Assembly: GCA_944989445.1 (NCBI GenBank)
Contig: CALYLW010000054.1
Span: 248,001-312,000 of the forward strand
Reading direction: 5' to 3'
DNA length: 64,000 bases
Source of the DNA: Ampullaceana balthica
Lineage: Eukaryota; Mollusca; Gastropoda; Lymnaeidae
Within the stretch, counting starts at the first letter, position 1. The number at the start of each line of letters is the position of its first letter. Below are positions 44,889-57,214 of this stretch, in pieces. The translations under genes were made by a program, and so were the position numbers. The notes beneath the pieces are model-generated. The model made no database searches and was not told where the DNA came from. It saw only the letters and a program-made list of their open reading frames with translations.

Positions 44889-45106
44889 AAGGATTTGTTC
44901 CCGGGGCCTTGGGCGTCCCTGATCACCCAGCTCCGAATGGGTACCCAACGCTAGTTAGGCGGCTGGGTAATGCGTGGAACACACAAAGCCGTGGCCTGTG
45001 AACGCTGCATCACTTGCCAACAGATCATCTGTCATGGTCTGTGGACGCAATTATCTTCTGCATAGAAGGAGCGTCTGTATTGATAAGATAAGATAAGATA
45101 AGATAA
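44889..45106 (+). mobile_element. tRNA-derived SINE, 5'-truncated
   Basis: Lacks the A and B boxes but keeps the body (CTCCGAATGGGTACCCAACG) and a five-unit GATAA tail. 5' truncation fits LINE-style priming. Confidence 0.88.
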
Positions 45107-45170
45107 ACTCAAAAACACCAATAACGAATCACACACGTTTAATCTTCATCCGTGAACAGGACGTACCTAA

Positions 45171-45434
45171 GAGTCGTCCATAAAGTACGCCATGCTCTAG
45201 AGGGGGGGGGGAGGGGTGTAAAAAAGTGTGACGGTTTGTGACAGGGGGAGGGCGATCCGGCCATGTGTGACGTCACTGTGTTTTATATTAATTTTTTAGT
45301 TATTTTGTTAATTAAAAAATTATTTTTGTTCGAAAGTGTGACGTACTTTGGGGGGGGGGTGGGGTTCGTGATTTGTGACAGGGGGGAGTTAAAATGGTTT
45401 TTAAAAAAGCGTGACGTACTTTATGGACGGCCCC
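45171..45434. mobile_element. MITE copy E
   Basis: 264 bp, GAGTCGTCCATAAAGTACGC to TTATGGACGGCCCC; flanks TAA and TAG. TGACGTCA at 45268-45275. Same orientation as copy A. Confidence 0.8.
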
Positions 45435-45752
45435 TAGGTACGTCCTGCTCCTTCAATTAACATGGCGCAACTCGACCACTTATCCGTCATAGCCCCTAAC
45501 ACCGCGTCATAATATAATACGCGTTCATTATAACAGGCACCGTGCGGCAACTCTGCACGAACATCACTGTCGCGCCAAACCCCATTAACCGCTAATATTA
45601 TAATTATACTAGCCGGGTTACCCGGCGTCGCACGATTAAAATAATAGTCAACAGATTTTTTAAAAAAATTATTTCAATTCATTCATTGAAAAACAATTTA
45701 AAAAATAAATTGAAATGTAATTAAAAATAAGTACATGTAATTTATATATCGT

Positions 45753-46208
45753 TTATATTAAGGCTTGTCGATAGACTATATTTTTGGTTTTTCCGTCTGG
45801 TGCAAAAATGAAAAGATTTGTTGGTGACCCAACTCTAGAACATGCCACATATAGCTGTCCGTGGGCAAAGCATGCTTCCTCAAGTACAATGCCTGCCACT
45901 TTTAAAGACTGTCCCTGTGCCTTGTTGATAGACATGGCAAATGCAAGCCTGATTGGAAACTGGAGGCGCTTGAAATCAAAAGGCATATCTGTTGGTATGA
46001 GTGGAATTCTTGGGATGAAGACATCTTCTCCTTTGGCGCAGCCTGTCAAAATTGTGGCTTCTATTACATGAGGTAAGAGATGCTTGATGCTCAATCGTGT
46101 TCCATTGCATAGTTTAGGGGGATCCAAGTTTCTCAGAAGTATGATAGGAGCTCCGATTTTAAGTTCCAAGTTATGTGATGGCATGCCAGGAGGATCTAAT
46201 GAATTCAA
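45753..46208 (-). pseudogene. Helitron helicase C-terminal part
   Basis: Contains the late PIF1-type helicase motifs: [18 protein letters not shown] and [11 protein letters not shown]. It is in the same frame as the upstream helicase segment and separated from it only by an in-frame TAA (46277-46275). It ends QALI at a natural stop. It would supply the last RecA-like lobe of the strand-unwinding enzyme. Confidence 0.9.
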
Positions 46209-46274
46209 AAATTCTGTTGGATAGTAAACAGCTTGGGCCGGATCTGTAACCGTATCAATAGATTTGTAGTTTTT

Positions 46275-47375
46275 TTAAATGCCTGGTAGAAAATTGTGAA
46301 TTTGAGAATTGATGCTGTTGACACTTGAATTCTTTGGAGCAAGAATGGCCCTTTCGCACAACCACTCAGGATTTTTAAACTGGTCTTGGATGTTTTGAAA
46401 AACGGCAAGTTTCAACTCTTCAAGTGACTTTGCTACAGTGCAAAAATTTGATGGGAAAGAAACTGTTCCTGATGCTGGGTCTACCTGCCACTTTCCATCG
46501 CCAAGTTGAAGCAATTGATGTGAGAAGTAGCCTGCTGCATTATCTCCATGTAAATGGATTCTCATGTTGGTGGTCAGAGTCATTTTCTTGACCTGTTTCC
46601 ACAGAGTTGAAGCTTTGAGGAAGGCATTCAACTCATCGCTTGGTGTTGACCTTGGAATGACAGGCAAAGTTTGTCGAAAATCTCCAGCTAATACCACAAC
46701 TGTTCCTCCCATTAGTTTTGTGTTTCCTTTTAAATCCTGAAGAGTGTTGTTCAAGGCTTCAAGAGCTCGCTTGTGTGACATTGTACACTCATCCCAGACA
46801 ATGAGAGAACACTGTTCTAGTACCTTGGCCTTTCCTGATCCTTTTGATATGTTGCAGGTTACATTCTCAGAATGGTTCATGTTCAAAGGTAACTTGAAGG
46901 CAGAATGAGCTGTTCTACCCCCTGCAAGCAATGTTGATGCTATGCCAGAAGAAGCAACGGCTAGAGCAATATCTTTGTCTCGTCTGATTGTAGCCAAGAG
47001 CAAATTGATCACAAATGTTTTACCTGTACCTCCTGGAGCATCAAGGAATATGATTCCACCTTTTTTTGAGGTAACCAGTTCTAAGATGTGAATGTAGGCA
47101 GCTCTTTGATCCTCAACTAAACGTGGTTGATTTTCTGAGACATAGGCCATCAATTCATTTGTGTTATAATTTTGTTCTCGTAGAATTTCACTATTCTGAA
47201 GATTGTTTTCATTTCTTTGAGGCGTTGGTAACCCAAACTGGTCAAGGTTCCTTCCTGACATTGATACACACAAATCCTCCAACAACATAAGGCACCTGTT
47301 GTAAATCTCATTAGAGAACTCAATTAGCAGTGTTTGATTCTCTCTCTTGGTTTGCAACATAATGTCCTCACTCAA
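46275..47375 (-). pseudogene. Helitron helicase N-terminal part (PIF1-like)
   Basis: Walker A PGGTGKTF lies about 115 codons in, Walker B IVWDECTM about 80 residues later, then VVVLAGDFRQTLPVIPR and a TTNMR motif, all typical of SF1B PIF1-family helicases fused to Helitron Rep proteins. It follows the Rep segment in frame after a single TGA (47423-47421), with readable sequence across it (SVSNPLALWDTFKTYLSED). Core residues are intact. Confidence 0.92.
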
Positions 47376-47420
47376 ATATGTTTTAAATGTATCCCAGAGA
47401 GCAAGTGGATTAGAAACAGA

Positions 47421-49850
47421 TCATGTTGTCAGCAAAATTGAAAACAGATGTCTCAAACGGGTAGGTGATTGAGATGTACACGCCTCCTCCATGGTCAAGA
47501 CCCAATGGTGATCGTTTTCTAGTAGCCCTTGCATTTGGCAAGCTTCCCTAAATGTAGCACACACATGACCATCAACAGTTTTTAAGTCAGTGTAGGATGT
47601 TGGTCCTCTAACAACATGAAGTAGCATCCTCAAAAAGAAGCATTCTGCATTAGATGGGTGAACGGTGTACACACGTCCCAATGCATCTGAAGATTTTATC
47701 CCTGGATGATATTCAACATCTGCTCCTTGTTTTCGGCGTTTAAATAATTTTTGAGAAGCATTCCAAGTATAGTACCTTGGAACCACACAATAGAGAATGG
47801 TTTTTGCAAAGTCGTCTTGTTGGCACAGTTGAAAAAAAGCTGTCAAAGTTGTTCTTGGTGGCTCCAGAATTTGATGATATATATTTTCTTGGTTGAAGTA
47901 TACTCTTTGCCCATTTTCAAGATGAACACTCAAGTGAACAACTGTTGGATACCGTTCATGAATTTGGAAATTCAAAATTCTCCAGACTGCTTCATTACTG
48001 CTGATGTAACGACCCATTAGAAATTTTTGCACCTCATCTGGATTCTCTTGGTTTCCTTCAAGACCAAAAACGGCCTGGTCACTTCCTTTATTGACGTACT
48101 TGCAGATGTATTTGATGGCCTTGACAGATTGGCAAGATTCGACATTTATGTGAGCTTGAAACATTTTTGTCAAAATTGGCGTGTAGGGAACCACCCATCT
48201 GTTGTCCATTTCTATTTCTTGATATGTTGAACCAACCTTCATTTTGATTTTTGCAGTAAAACCACCATCTCCTGGTTTACGGCGTCTGTACACAGGATAG
48301 CCATCTTCACCAGTTTTAGTTTCTTGTATCAAATTCCTTGGATATTTTTTTGAGCATTTCCCATCAACCATGCAAGCAGAGTTTCTGTTCAAGTTTCCAC
48401 AGGGTCCATGCAGCATATTTTTCACAACAATTTCAAACAAAAAATTATCTTGTGTAGAGTTTGGTATTTCTGCTGAGATTACATTGTCAATTTGATTAGG
48501 TCGTAATTTTTTCATCAGCCATATTAGGATGTGTGCATGGGGTAAGCCTCTCTTCTGCCATTCAATTGAGTACATCCAGCATCTCGTTTCACCATAGACA
48601 TGACTTTTTGTAATGACTCCCATTAATTTTGATAGTTTTCGTTTGAAGACTCTAGCAACCAAATCATGTCGATCCACTGCTGATTGGCCAGGTAAAAGAT
48701 GAGCCTGAATTTCTTGCCATAGTGGATTGCATGTAAAGGTGATAAACAAATCTGGCCTTCCATAATTTCTGACATAAGTCATAGCATCTTGAGTGTACTC
48801 ATGCATGTGTCTTGGACTTCCTGTAAATGTTGCTGGCAAGATAACCATTTTCCTCAGATCATTTGGATTGGCATCATTTGCAATGGCATCTCTGAGGTGA
48901 ATGTAGTCTTCAACTCTCAGCTTCTTTTGATTTAGACGGATGTAGAGCAAGCGTTCACTTTCAATTTTCGCGTACATATCTACGATGAATTGATGGAACA
49001 GCTGTCTAAATTTCAAGAGATGGTTATCTTCACCACTGCGAATCATGATTCGATATGCATAAAAGTCCATTGCTGTAACCTTTTTACCCAAAACATTGTT
49101 TCCCGTGTCTGGGTTTGTCTGAGGAATGCCAAAGGAGTACCCCTCTTCACCTTGCCAAAACATTAGGGGGTATTGCAGAGCATCATAAGAGCGATGAGTT
49201 TCTGCAACTCTTTGGAGAAGGTTGTTTCGCTTTTGAAGGACAATGTCACGTCTGTCAAATTCATTTCCTACCATGACAATGGCCACTTCATCAAATGTTG
49301 GTACATTGAACCGCCTTTGGTGTTCATGTCTTGGTGCTTTGTCAGCTCGTATCACAACTTTGTATTCATCAGTTGGCATTCTTTCTAGAGCTGTCTTGAA
49401 AATTTGAAGGTAGGCATTGTTTGCATGTAGGAGTTCTTGCAACTCCAAAACAACATTTTGTTGCAAGTCTGGAAAGTTTGCACATCTTTGTTGGACTTCT
49501 CTAGCTTGGTCTCCCATGAAATAGATCTGCAGAAACTGAGGTTCGCCTTCAGCTGGCAGCAGAGATCCAGCCCTGTGATAAATTTGGCCTTGAACTTTAA
49601 ATGTTGGCATGAATCCTTGTTCACGAATTTCTTTGCTGGCACCAAAAGATGTCATTTGAAAGCATGAGTTGTATTTTCTGATGTTGGCTAGGAAGCGTTT
49701 AGACGTTTGAGATACACCTTGAAGCAAATGATCAAGTGGCTCAGGTGGATGTTGCAGAGTCTCTAGTTTAACTTTGCCATTTGAACAGCACATTCCAGGG
49801 TGCTCATCTTTCCATTTAAATGCACTGCAATGCTTGCAGATCAAGTTCAT
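47421..49850 (-). pseudogene. Helitron Rep (HUH) part
   Basis: 809 codons. A C..C..C-type zinc motif opens it (NLICKHCSAFKW...GMCCSNGKVKL). The Helitron-like N domain follows (DFYAYRIMIRSGEDNHLLKF). The HUH metal site is LPHAHIL near residue 437, and the two-tyrosine nicking motif YICKYVNKG is near residue 580. This protein nicks and joins DNA in rolling-circle transposition. The frame is open throughout; damage is confined to its ends. Confidence 0.95.
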
Positions 49851-49900
49851 CTCACCAATGTTGACCTATCATGTTGATGGTATGGAATATCTGGGTCATA

Positions 49901-50797
49901 TTAATGAGCAGCACCGTTTAGGTCTTGCTGCATTTCATTTCTTCTTCTGTTTAAATTTCCATTTCTCTGGTCTGCAAGTCTTATTTGGGTTTGTTTATTT
50001 GTTTCATTTGCTCTTCTCATTGAAGATCTGACTCTTTTTTCATCAAGTCTTGCCTGTGTTTGTTTATTGGTTTCATTAGCTCTTCTGATTGAAACTCTTT
50101 CTCTCTCATCATCAAGTCTTGCCTGTGTTTGTTCACTGGTTTCATTAGCTCTTCTGATTGAAACTCTTTCTCTCTCATCATCAAGTCTTGCCTGTGTTTG
50201 TTCACTGGTTTCATTAGCTCTTCTGATTGAAACTCTTTCTCTCTCATCATCAAGTCTTGCCTGTGTTTGTTCACTGGTTTCATTAGCTCTTCTGATTGAA
50301 ACTCTTTCTCTCTTATCATCAAGTCTTGCCTGTGTTTGTTCACTGGTTTCATTAGCTCTTCTTATGGAACCTCTTTCTCTCTCATCATCAAGTCTTGCCT
50401 GTGTTTGTTCACTGGTTTCATTAGCTCTTCTGATTGAAACTCTTTCTCTCTCATCATCAAGTCTTGCCTGTGTTTGTTCACTGGTTTCATTAGCTCTTCT
50501 GATTGAAACTCTTTCTCTCTTATCATCAAGTCTTGCCTGTGTTTGTTCACTGGTTTCATTAGCTCTTCTTATGGAACCTCTTTCTCTCTCATCATCAAGT
50601 CTTGCCTGTGTTTGTTCACTGGTTTCATTAGCTCTTCTGATTGAAACTCTTTCTCTCTCAACAGCAAGTCTTGCCTGTGTTTGTTCATTCGTTTCATTTT
50701 CTCTATGTAAGGCTTGCTTCTTTGCCGTTTTAGAAACACGACCTAATTGAGTTTTTCTTTTTGGGGGCATGATTTCTCTGAAGAAAGATTGGAACAT
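49901..50797 (-). pseudogene. Helitron N-terminal repeat region
   Basis: 298 codons (a second ATG at 50770 starts MPPKRKTQLGRVSKTAKK). After a basic start come about ten 23-residue repeats of RRANETSEQTQARLDDERER type (69-bp DNA unit). ERV, ERG and DDK variants form a repeated three-unit order. Similar charged repeats precede Rep in other animal Helitrons. It was probably joined to the Rep segment: after the stop at 49901 the frame reads YDPDIPYHQHD, and a frameshift then leads into NIGEMNLICKHC. So one stop and one shift separate them. Confidence 0.85.
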
Positions 50798-51635
50798 AAT
50801 AGCTTATATATTGTTTTAGTGTACAACTGATTTTAAGTATTTCCCTTTGTTAAACTTTCTTCTTAAATACCATACTGAAGGTTTCCCCCCCCCCTTTTAG
50901 CATCAATAAACTTATAAGTAACTTAGATAAATAAGTAACTTATAAGTAAATTATTAAATTAGTTTAAATTTTGCTACCCCATGACTATTTGTTTAATTCG
51001 GACACATCAATTGTGTTTGGACATTTGTAAAACAGGTGAAGTGTTAATTTAAGTTTTGGATATATAATTTGTTTAGTGATATTTTGTATTGATTATAAGA
51101 TCCAAAAAAAAATATTCAGAAGAGATTAATTTAATTTAACCTTCACCGGATCAATAAATATATGTATTTAATTCATCCTTCTTAACATCAATGAACAGAT
51201 GAATTTAATGTATTCTATTAGCACCACTAAATGGCTGAAAGGTATTAGATAAGCTAATATATAAACTTGTTTACTACTTCAAGTTTGGTTAGGTAAGGTT
51301 AGTTATTGTAAAATCTTAAAAAACACATTCTAAAGAGATTAATTTCATTTGTTCTTCTTAAGAATGTTAAGTTCTAATGATTTTTATGACTCACAAGGCT
51401 TCAACTCAATAAGTAAAAACACCATCAGAAGAATCAATATTTTAATTGAACAAAGAAATCCTTCAAGGCAAAATAATAACAACACTGTGCGTGCTCTCCG
51501 CTACAAAATCGTCCCTCTAGCATATCTCTCTATTGACGTCATCCCACACCAAACTACGTCACACCAAGCATGTGTCAAAATAGTGCGCACTGTGCAACAG
51601 TCAAACATTGACATTCCCAAAGCGGGAAAACCCCA

Positions 51636-51790
51636 TCTAATATATAAAGATGAAAGTTTGTTTGTTTGTTTCTTTTGTTTGTTTTGTTACTCATAGAATG
51701 CCACACCGTTGGACCTAGGTGCTGAAATTTTGCATGGGACCCTCATTTGACCCGGGACAGGTCATAGGCTATGTAGTTTTTTTCTTATAT
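51636..51790 (+). mobile_element. Helitron 5' end, plus orientation
   Basis: TCTAATATATAAAGATGAAA after an A, then GTTTGTTTG-rich sequence, CCACACCGTTGGACCTAGG and CTGAAATTTTGCATGGGACC. It mirrors the minus-strand 5' end at 54372-54220. No matching CTAG|T 3' end was found to its right. Confidence 0.7.
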
Positions 51791-52061
51791 AAAAAACTGA
51801 CTCATCACTAATTGAATTCTCCAACTTCGCGTGTAGGTAGAAGCATGAAACTTTGGGAAGTTGTTGAGTAGCCTCTCACGACGATCATTTGCGTAAAAAA
51901 GTTGCAATTCAGTCATGGGGGCCGGGGGCACAAAGACGTTTTTTTCATTATATGGGCTATATGAAAATTGATATTTAAATATTTTTTTTGCTCGTTACCA
52001 CCACGGAAGTGTACTTAACAACCACCCAGATTTTTATGCTTCTAACTACACGGAATTAGTG

Positions 52062-53680
52062 ATCTTTAGGTTCACTTGTGTTAAGTTTAATGACTTTCTT
52101 AATAAGTTCGTTAGCTAAAGTTTAAATAGTTAATTTGTTTAGCTTATGTAAACATAAAATTATGTAAACATGAAATGACAAAATAGGTCCTAGGCCTTTA
52201 TATGCATGTCAAGATCATTGATTCTTACCTTTAATAAGTAAGTTTATAGTAATGAGCAAGTTTTATTATGTTGTTGAAAATATTCAAATAGTTATTTGTT
52301 AAGTATGTAAGTGTATGCAACGATTTACTTTCTTCTTATTTTTTTGTATTTCTCTTGATTAACTTCATTTAGTGCCCCTTTTCTATACTAATAAAAGCCT
52401 AAGCCCCCTTTCACTAATGGTCCAACTTCCCATTTGACTAAAAGTCTTTAAAATTTACGAATCATACTAAAAACAATTAAGCACGACTGAACTCTGAACT
52501 AAAAGTAATGAGTAAAAATCGCCCTTTATCTAATTTCCAGAAACAAAAACAGGAATTTTTTTTTACAAAATATAATGTTTTATCTGAAAACGGGAATCAA
52601 AAAAGAATTGAATCCCTTGGTGAAACAGCAACATATAAGATTTTGGAATCCATCGCTAAATGGGACCGTTTTGTAGAAAGGGACAAAAATGAAAAAAATA
52701 TTGTCAATTTTTAGTCAATTAAAGTTAATTTAAAGGCGGGCGCTTAAAATGAAGTCTTGTAAAGCAGTACTGCTCCAAAAATAAATTGTATACTTGTTTA
52801 TAGTCTTCATTAATTAGTGTTTTAATATGGAAATGATATATAATGCTTTTATATATTTGTCTCTATGTTTTACGATTTAAATTTACGGCTTTTATGTAAT
52901 AGGTATAATTTTTAAAAGGAATTCAAGTATGTTTTGGACCATGTTTCCCGATGGGACATCATATTTTGTAAATTATATTTCAAACACCAGATTTAGTTTC
53001 TGAAAAATAAATAAATTATTTACGAAATAGGAAAAAAAGATGCTATGTTTGACTAAACATCTATTTTTAAAATGGCTTTTGTTATTCCGCAACAGCGTAA
53101 TGACCATGGCATATTTAATTCGCCGCCCAACTTAATTAATTGCTTATAGGTTCACTTGTATTGAGTTTAATATGCTTATGTTTATAAGTCCGGTAGAAAG
53201 GTTTAAATTGTAAATTTATAGAGCTTATGTAATAAAAAAAACTCAGCATTGGTCGTAGGCTTTTATATGCATGTAATATTCATTGATGATTAACTTTAAT
53301 AATTAAATTTAAGGGATTGAGCAAGTAAAATAAGCAAGAAAAATTAATATTACGAAATAGGAAAAAAAGATGCTATGTTTGACTAAACATCTATTTTTAA
53401 AATGGCTTTTGTTATTCCGCAACAGCGTAATGACCATGGCATATTCAATTCGCCGCCCAACTTAATTAATTGCTTATAGGTTCACTTGTATTGAGTTTAA
53501 TATGCTTATGTTTATAAGTCCGGTAGAAAGGTTTAAATTGTAAATTTATAGAGCTTATGTAATAAAAAAAACTCAGCATTGGTCGTAGGCTTTTATATGC
53601 ATGTAATATTCATTGATGATTAACTTTAATAATTAAATTTAAGGGATGAGCAAGTAAAATAAGCAAGAAAAATTAATATA
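52062..53680. repeat. 330-bp tandem duplication plus an older copy
   Basis: Two nearly identical 330-bp units (53021-53350, 53351-53680) differ by about two changes (TATTTAATT versus TATTCAATT, and one T lost in AAGGGATTGAGC). A diverged third copy of part of the unit is at 52062-52262 (TAGGTTCACTTGTGTTAAGT onward). Confidence 0.88.
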
Positions 53681-54219
53681 GAACACGCAACAAATTTTAA
53701 GAAAAACAAACGTATAGTTCCTCTAAATTACGATTAAGCTTTTTTGACTTGGGCAATTTCTTTCCACATAAAATACCCTCACATAATTAGTATTTGTTTA
53801 AATTAAAATTTGAGTCATTAGAAACAACATAATAAAACTCTTAATTTAAAAATAAATACCATACATCGTGTGACAAATGTAATGAAATAGTGTTAACAGA
53901 TCTATAATATCAAGAAAGTATTTGTATAAAAGGCCACTGTTTTGTACCGCATGGCCAAAACAAATATGAATTTTATTATAATAAAATTACACTGCTCACT
54001 TTTAGATGCGTACACGAAAAGGTGCGCACCGTAATTTGACAATAAAAGATTTTTGAAAGCGCACAGCTAAAAATAAAGTATTGTAAAAAATAACGCACCA
54101 AAATGAACTCGTTTTGAATGCCCGCATGAAGCTGTTCAATATCGAAATGAGAATTTATTTTGTCTTTATTTGGCTCTACATTTTCTGATTATGGGCCCCC
54201 TTACCCTAGGGGTGGTCAC

Positions 54220-54372
54220 CTGGGGTTGAAACATAGCCTACGACCTGTCTAGGGTCGAATGAGAGCCCCATGCAAAATTTCAGCATCCTGGGTCCAACGG
54301 TGTGGATTTCCATTGGTAACAAACAAACACACAAACAAACAAACACACAAACTTTCATCTTTATATATTAGA
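54220..54372 (-). mobile_element. Helitron 5' end, minus orientation
   Basis: Reads TCTAATATATAAAGATGAAA on the minus strand after an A, then CCACACCGTTGGACCCAGG and CTGAAATTTTGCATGGGGCT. This is the putative start of the 45.6-54.4 kb Helitron. Confidence 0.75.
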
Positions 54373-54796
54373 TACTCGACGCATGTTGTAAGAAACACAT
54401 TAATATTAAACGAAATTGTAGAAAGAGATAAATGCGAAAGTAGAACGGCACGATGAATTTTTTATATTTTTTTAAATCTTTGAACATGTCAGGAAATATG
54501 CATTCATCATCAAACATCAAAAAATAAATAAATATATAAACATACATGTTTTTTTATAATGTCAATTAGAAAAAAAAATGTAATAAAATCACTTGAGAAA
54601 TGTGTGCTGTTTGAAGTTTTACAGAAGTGTGTAAACTGATCCGTGCTCCTTGGATAAAAAATCAATGATTCTCCTACGGCCTACGATGCCTCTCATTACA
54701 TAACAACCGTTACCTGCTTGTGTGAGTAGAAAAGGGTTACGTCATGTAGTGTTATTCACAGGCGAAGAAGTGGGGGGGGGGAACACGCATACTCAA

Positions 54797-54823
54797 ATGC
54801 ACACACACACACACATACAAACG

Positions 54824-54892
<69 letters not shown>
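54797..54892. repeat. (CA)n passing into (GC)n
   Basis: About 80 bp of CA followed by CGCGCGCGCGCG, both alternating purine-pyrimidine and prone to Z-DNA. Confidence 0.95.
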
Positions 54893-55084
54893 TCGCCTTC
54901 ATTCACAGATCTGGAAATTAGTGCAGTCTTTTTATGAAACTGAAATAAGTTAAAAATACAAAAGCCCGTAAGACAGACCGGCACACTGTTTCTACACACA
55001 CAAGCGAGAAAACAAGGTAAAAATTCAGCAACAGCCCTTAGAGCTTAACTGAAAATGTGCCCCTGATAGTATTATTTTTACCTT

Positions 55085-55605
55085 TAAGTTTTCCCCATGA
55101 AAGTCTGTTGTAGCTCACAGTCTGATATTACCTAAACGTTTGCTGATACTGGTAGTGTGCTTTGACTTAAAAGTATGTCGTTACTGGTGGTCTATTACTT
55201 AATGTCTGTTGTTACCGGCAGTCTGATGTTACCTAAAAGCCTGTTGTTAACGGCAGCCTGATATTACCTAATAGTCTGTTGTTACTGGTAGTATGACATT
55301 ACTTAAAGTCTGTTGTTACCGGCAGTCTGATGTTACCTAAAAGTCTGTTGTCACAGGCAGTCTGATATTACATAAAAGTATGTTGTTACCGACAGTCTGA
55401 TATTACCTAAAAGTCTGCTGTTACCGGCAGCCTGATATTACCTAAAAGTATGTTGTTACCGGCAGCCTGATATTACCTAAAAGTCTGCTGTTACCGGCAG
55501 CCTGATATTACCTAAAAGTCTGTTGTTACTGGTAGTATGACATTACTTAAAGTCTGTTGTTACCGGCAGTCTGATATTACCTAAAAGTCTGTTGCTATCC
55601 GATGG
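55085..55605. repeat. 35-bp minisatellite
   Basis: About 14 units of GGCAGTCTGATATTACCTAA plus AAGTCTGTTGTTACC, imperfect, with GGTAGTATGACATTACTTAA variants at regular intervals. Confidence 0.92.
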
Positions 55606-55974
55606 TCTTTTCTCCTCTGACTCTAGAAAGTTGCTCACGACGATGAATTGTTGCCCTAAATAGAACCCACACCACACACTCCCCTCATTCCCCAATTAAT
55701 GTCAGGCTGTCTGTCTGTTCTGTACGTTCACGTGTTTAGGTCACCTGGAACTGATGTTACGGACAGTTGTAAGTAGGACGGGGGGTCATTCATTATGACT
55801 GGAGTAAATCCGTTTGCGGCCAGGGGACGAAACCACTTCAAATAAGGTCAACACGTCGAACTATTGTCGGTGTCAAAACTGAGGCAGCAGTGTAAGTAAA
55901 GGCTATGGTCACAGGGTCCAAGCTTTCATAGGTGATAGTGTCAAAAATAACTCAGCGGCGTAAAAACTAAGGGC

Positions 55975-56505
55975 GAAGTGTCAAAACCCAAATAACAGTG
56001 TCAAAACACAGATAACAGTGTCAAAACCCTGATAACAGTGTCTAAACACAGATAACAGTGTCTAAACACAGATAACAGTGTCAAAATCCAGATAACAGTG
56101 TCTAACCCTATTTTAGATAACAATTTCTAAACCTAGATAATACTGTCAAAATCCAGATAACCACAGATAAGGGGCCGTCCATAAAGTACGTCACGCTATT
56201 TGTGACCATTTTTACCCCCCTCCCCCCTGTCACAAACTGTCATAATCTCTGACTGCCCCCCCCTACTAAAGTACGTCACACTTTCGAACAAAAAGCTTGT
56301 TTTTTATTAAGAAAATCATTAACATTTAATATAAAACACCGTGACATCACATATAGCCGAACCCCCCTCACCTCTGTCACAAAGTGTCACACTTTCTTAC
56401 AACCCCTCCCCCTCTGGAGCGTGACGTACTTTATGGACGGCCCCTAACAGTGTCAAAACCTAGATAATAGTCTCAAAACCTAGATAAAATTTCCACACTA
56501 GATTA
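55975..56505. repeat. 18-20-bp minisatellite split by MITE copy F
   Basis: Units of CAGATAACAGTGTCAAAAC type run 55975-56170 and resume at 56445 after the MITE. Confidence 0.88.
56171..56444. mobile_element. MITE copy F
   Basis: 274 bp, GGGGCCGTCCATAAAGTACG to GTACTTTATGGACGGCCCC, flanked by TAA on both sides. It is inserted inside the minisatellite whose intact units read GATAACAGTG, confirming a 3-bp TAA duplication. The CRE is mutated to TGACATCA. Confidence 0.92.
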
Positions 56506-56900
56506 CTGCCTAGCTAGCTGCCATGTGTTCCGTTAGTCCTAATGCAATGTTGGGTGGGGCGCGTGGATAACATGGACGGGTGTTTAAAACACTTACTGGC
56601 ACAACCCCCCCCCTTTTTTTTCCCCCACGGGCATGATAAGAAAACTGTTGCCACCCCCCTCCCCCACCCCCCACCCCATCACCTTCCTTCCTGCCAACTC
56701 ATAACATCTACCTTGGTCAAGAATAAAAGAATAAATGACGTTGTAATGTACACAACGGCTCGTTGTATCACGTGATACACAAACAAATCGGGTGGCGCCC
56801 CCTTGTATGACGAGGCATAATATTGCTAATAGCAGGCCTACACCACGTCGATAGTCATCATTAAATTAGCACAATATATTGAGTGAAGAAACAGTATACC

Positions 56901-57070
56901 CGCTGGTTCTCAACCTGTGGCTTGCGACACCTATTTACGACACGAAAGGTCTTCTGTGGGGTTGAACATTTTATAATATTGTTTTACCTGTCTTGAAAAG
57001 GTTTAAAATAACTGCATATAATTGATTGAATACATGGGGACGTGACTTATAGCGTGTGTGAGAACCAGTG
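56901..57070. mobile_element. hAT-like MITE (degraded)
   Basis: Ends CGCTGGTTCTCAACC and GTGAGAACCAGTG, like the CAGTGGTTCTCAACC termini of non-autonomous hAT elements. No clear 8-bp target duplication remains. Confidence 0.65.
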
Positions 57071-57214
57071 TCTATTGGAATGGTTTTTACCTGAACGAAA
57101 GTTCAAGAGGAAATGTAACTCTGTGACCTTTCTGCTAACTGTAAACTTTGAAATGTGTCATTTGTGTGGGGCGTTCAATTAGCCCAGTGTTAGTGAAGGC
57201 GAATTGGGCAATAT

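Larger units (their letters stand above)
45609..54372 (-). mobile_element. autonomous Helitron, decayed
   Basis: The minus-strand 3' end reads GCCGGGTAACCCGGCTAG followed by T: a perfect 6-bp stem ending in CTAG, the CTRR terminus of Helitrons. The minus-strand 5' end at 54372 starts TCTAATATATAAAG after an A, giving the A|T insertion site. Inside is a Rep-helicase gene split by a few lesions. The 8.8-kb span is large because extra repeats, including an inverted second 5' end at 51636, lie upstream of the gene, so the true 5' boundary could be nearer the gene. Confidence 0.65.

Noticed and set aside
47751..50750. Plus-strand ORFs opposite the Helitron gene, including a 227-codon Leu/Ser repeat
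   Set aside because: Antisense shadows of the Rep-helicase and its 69-bp repeats.
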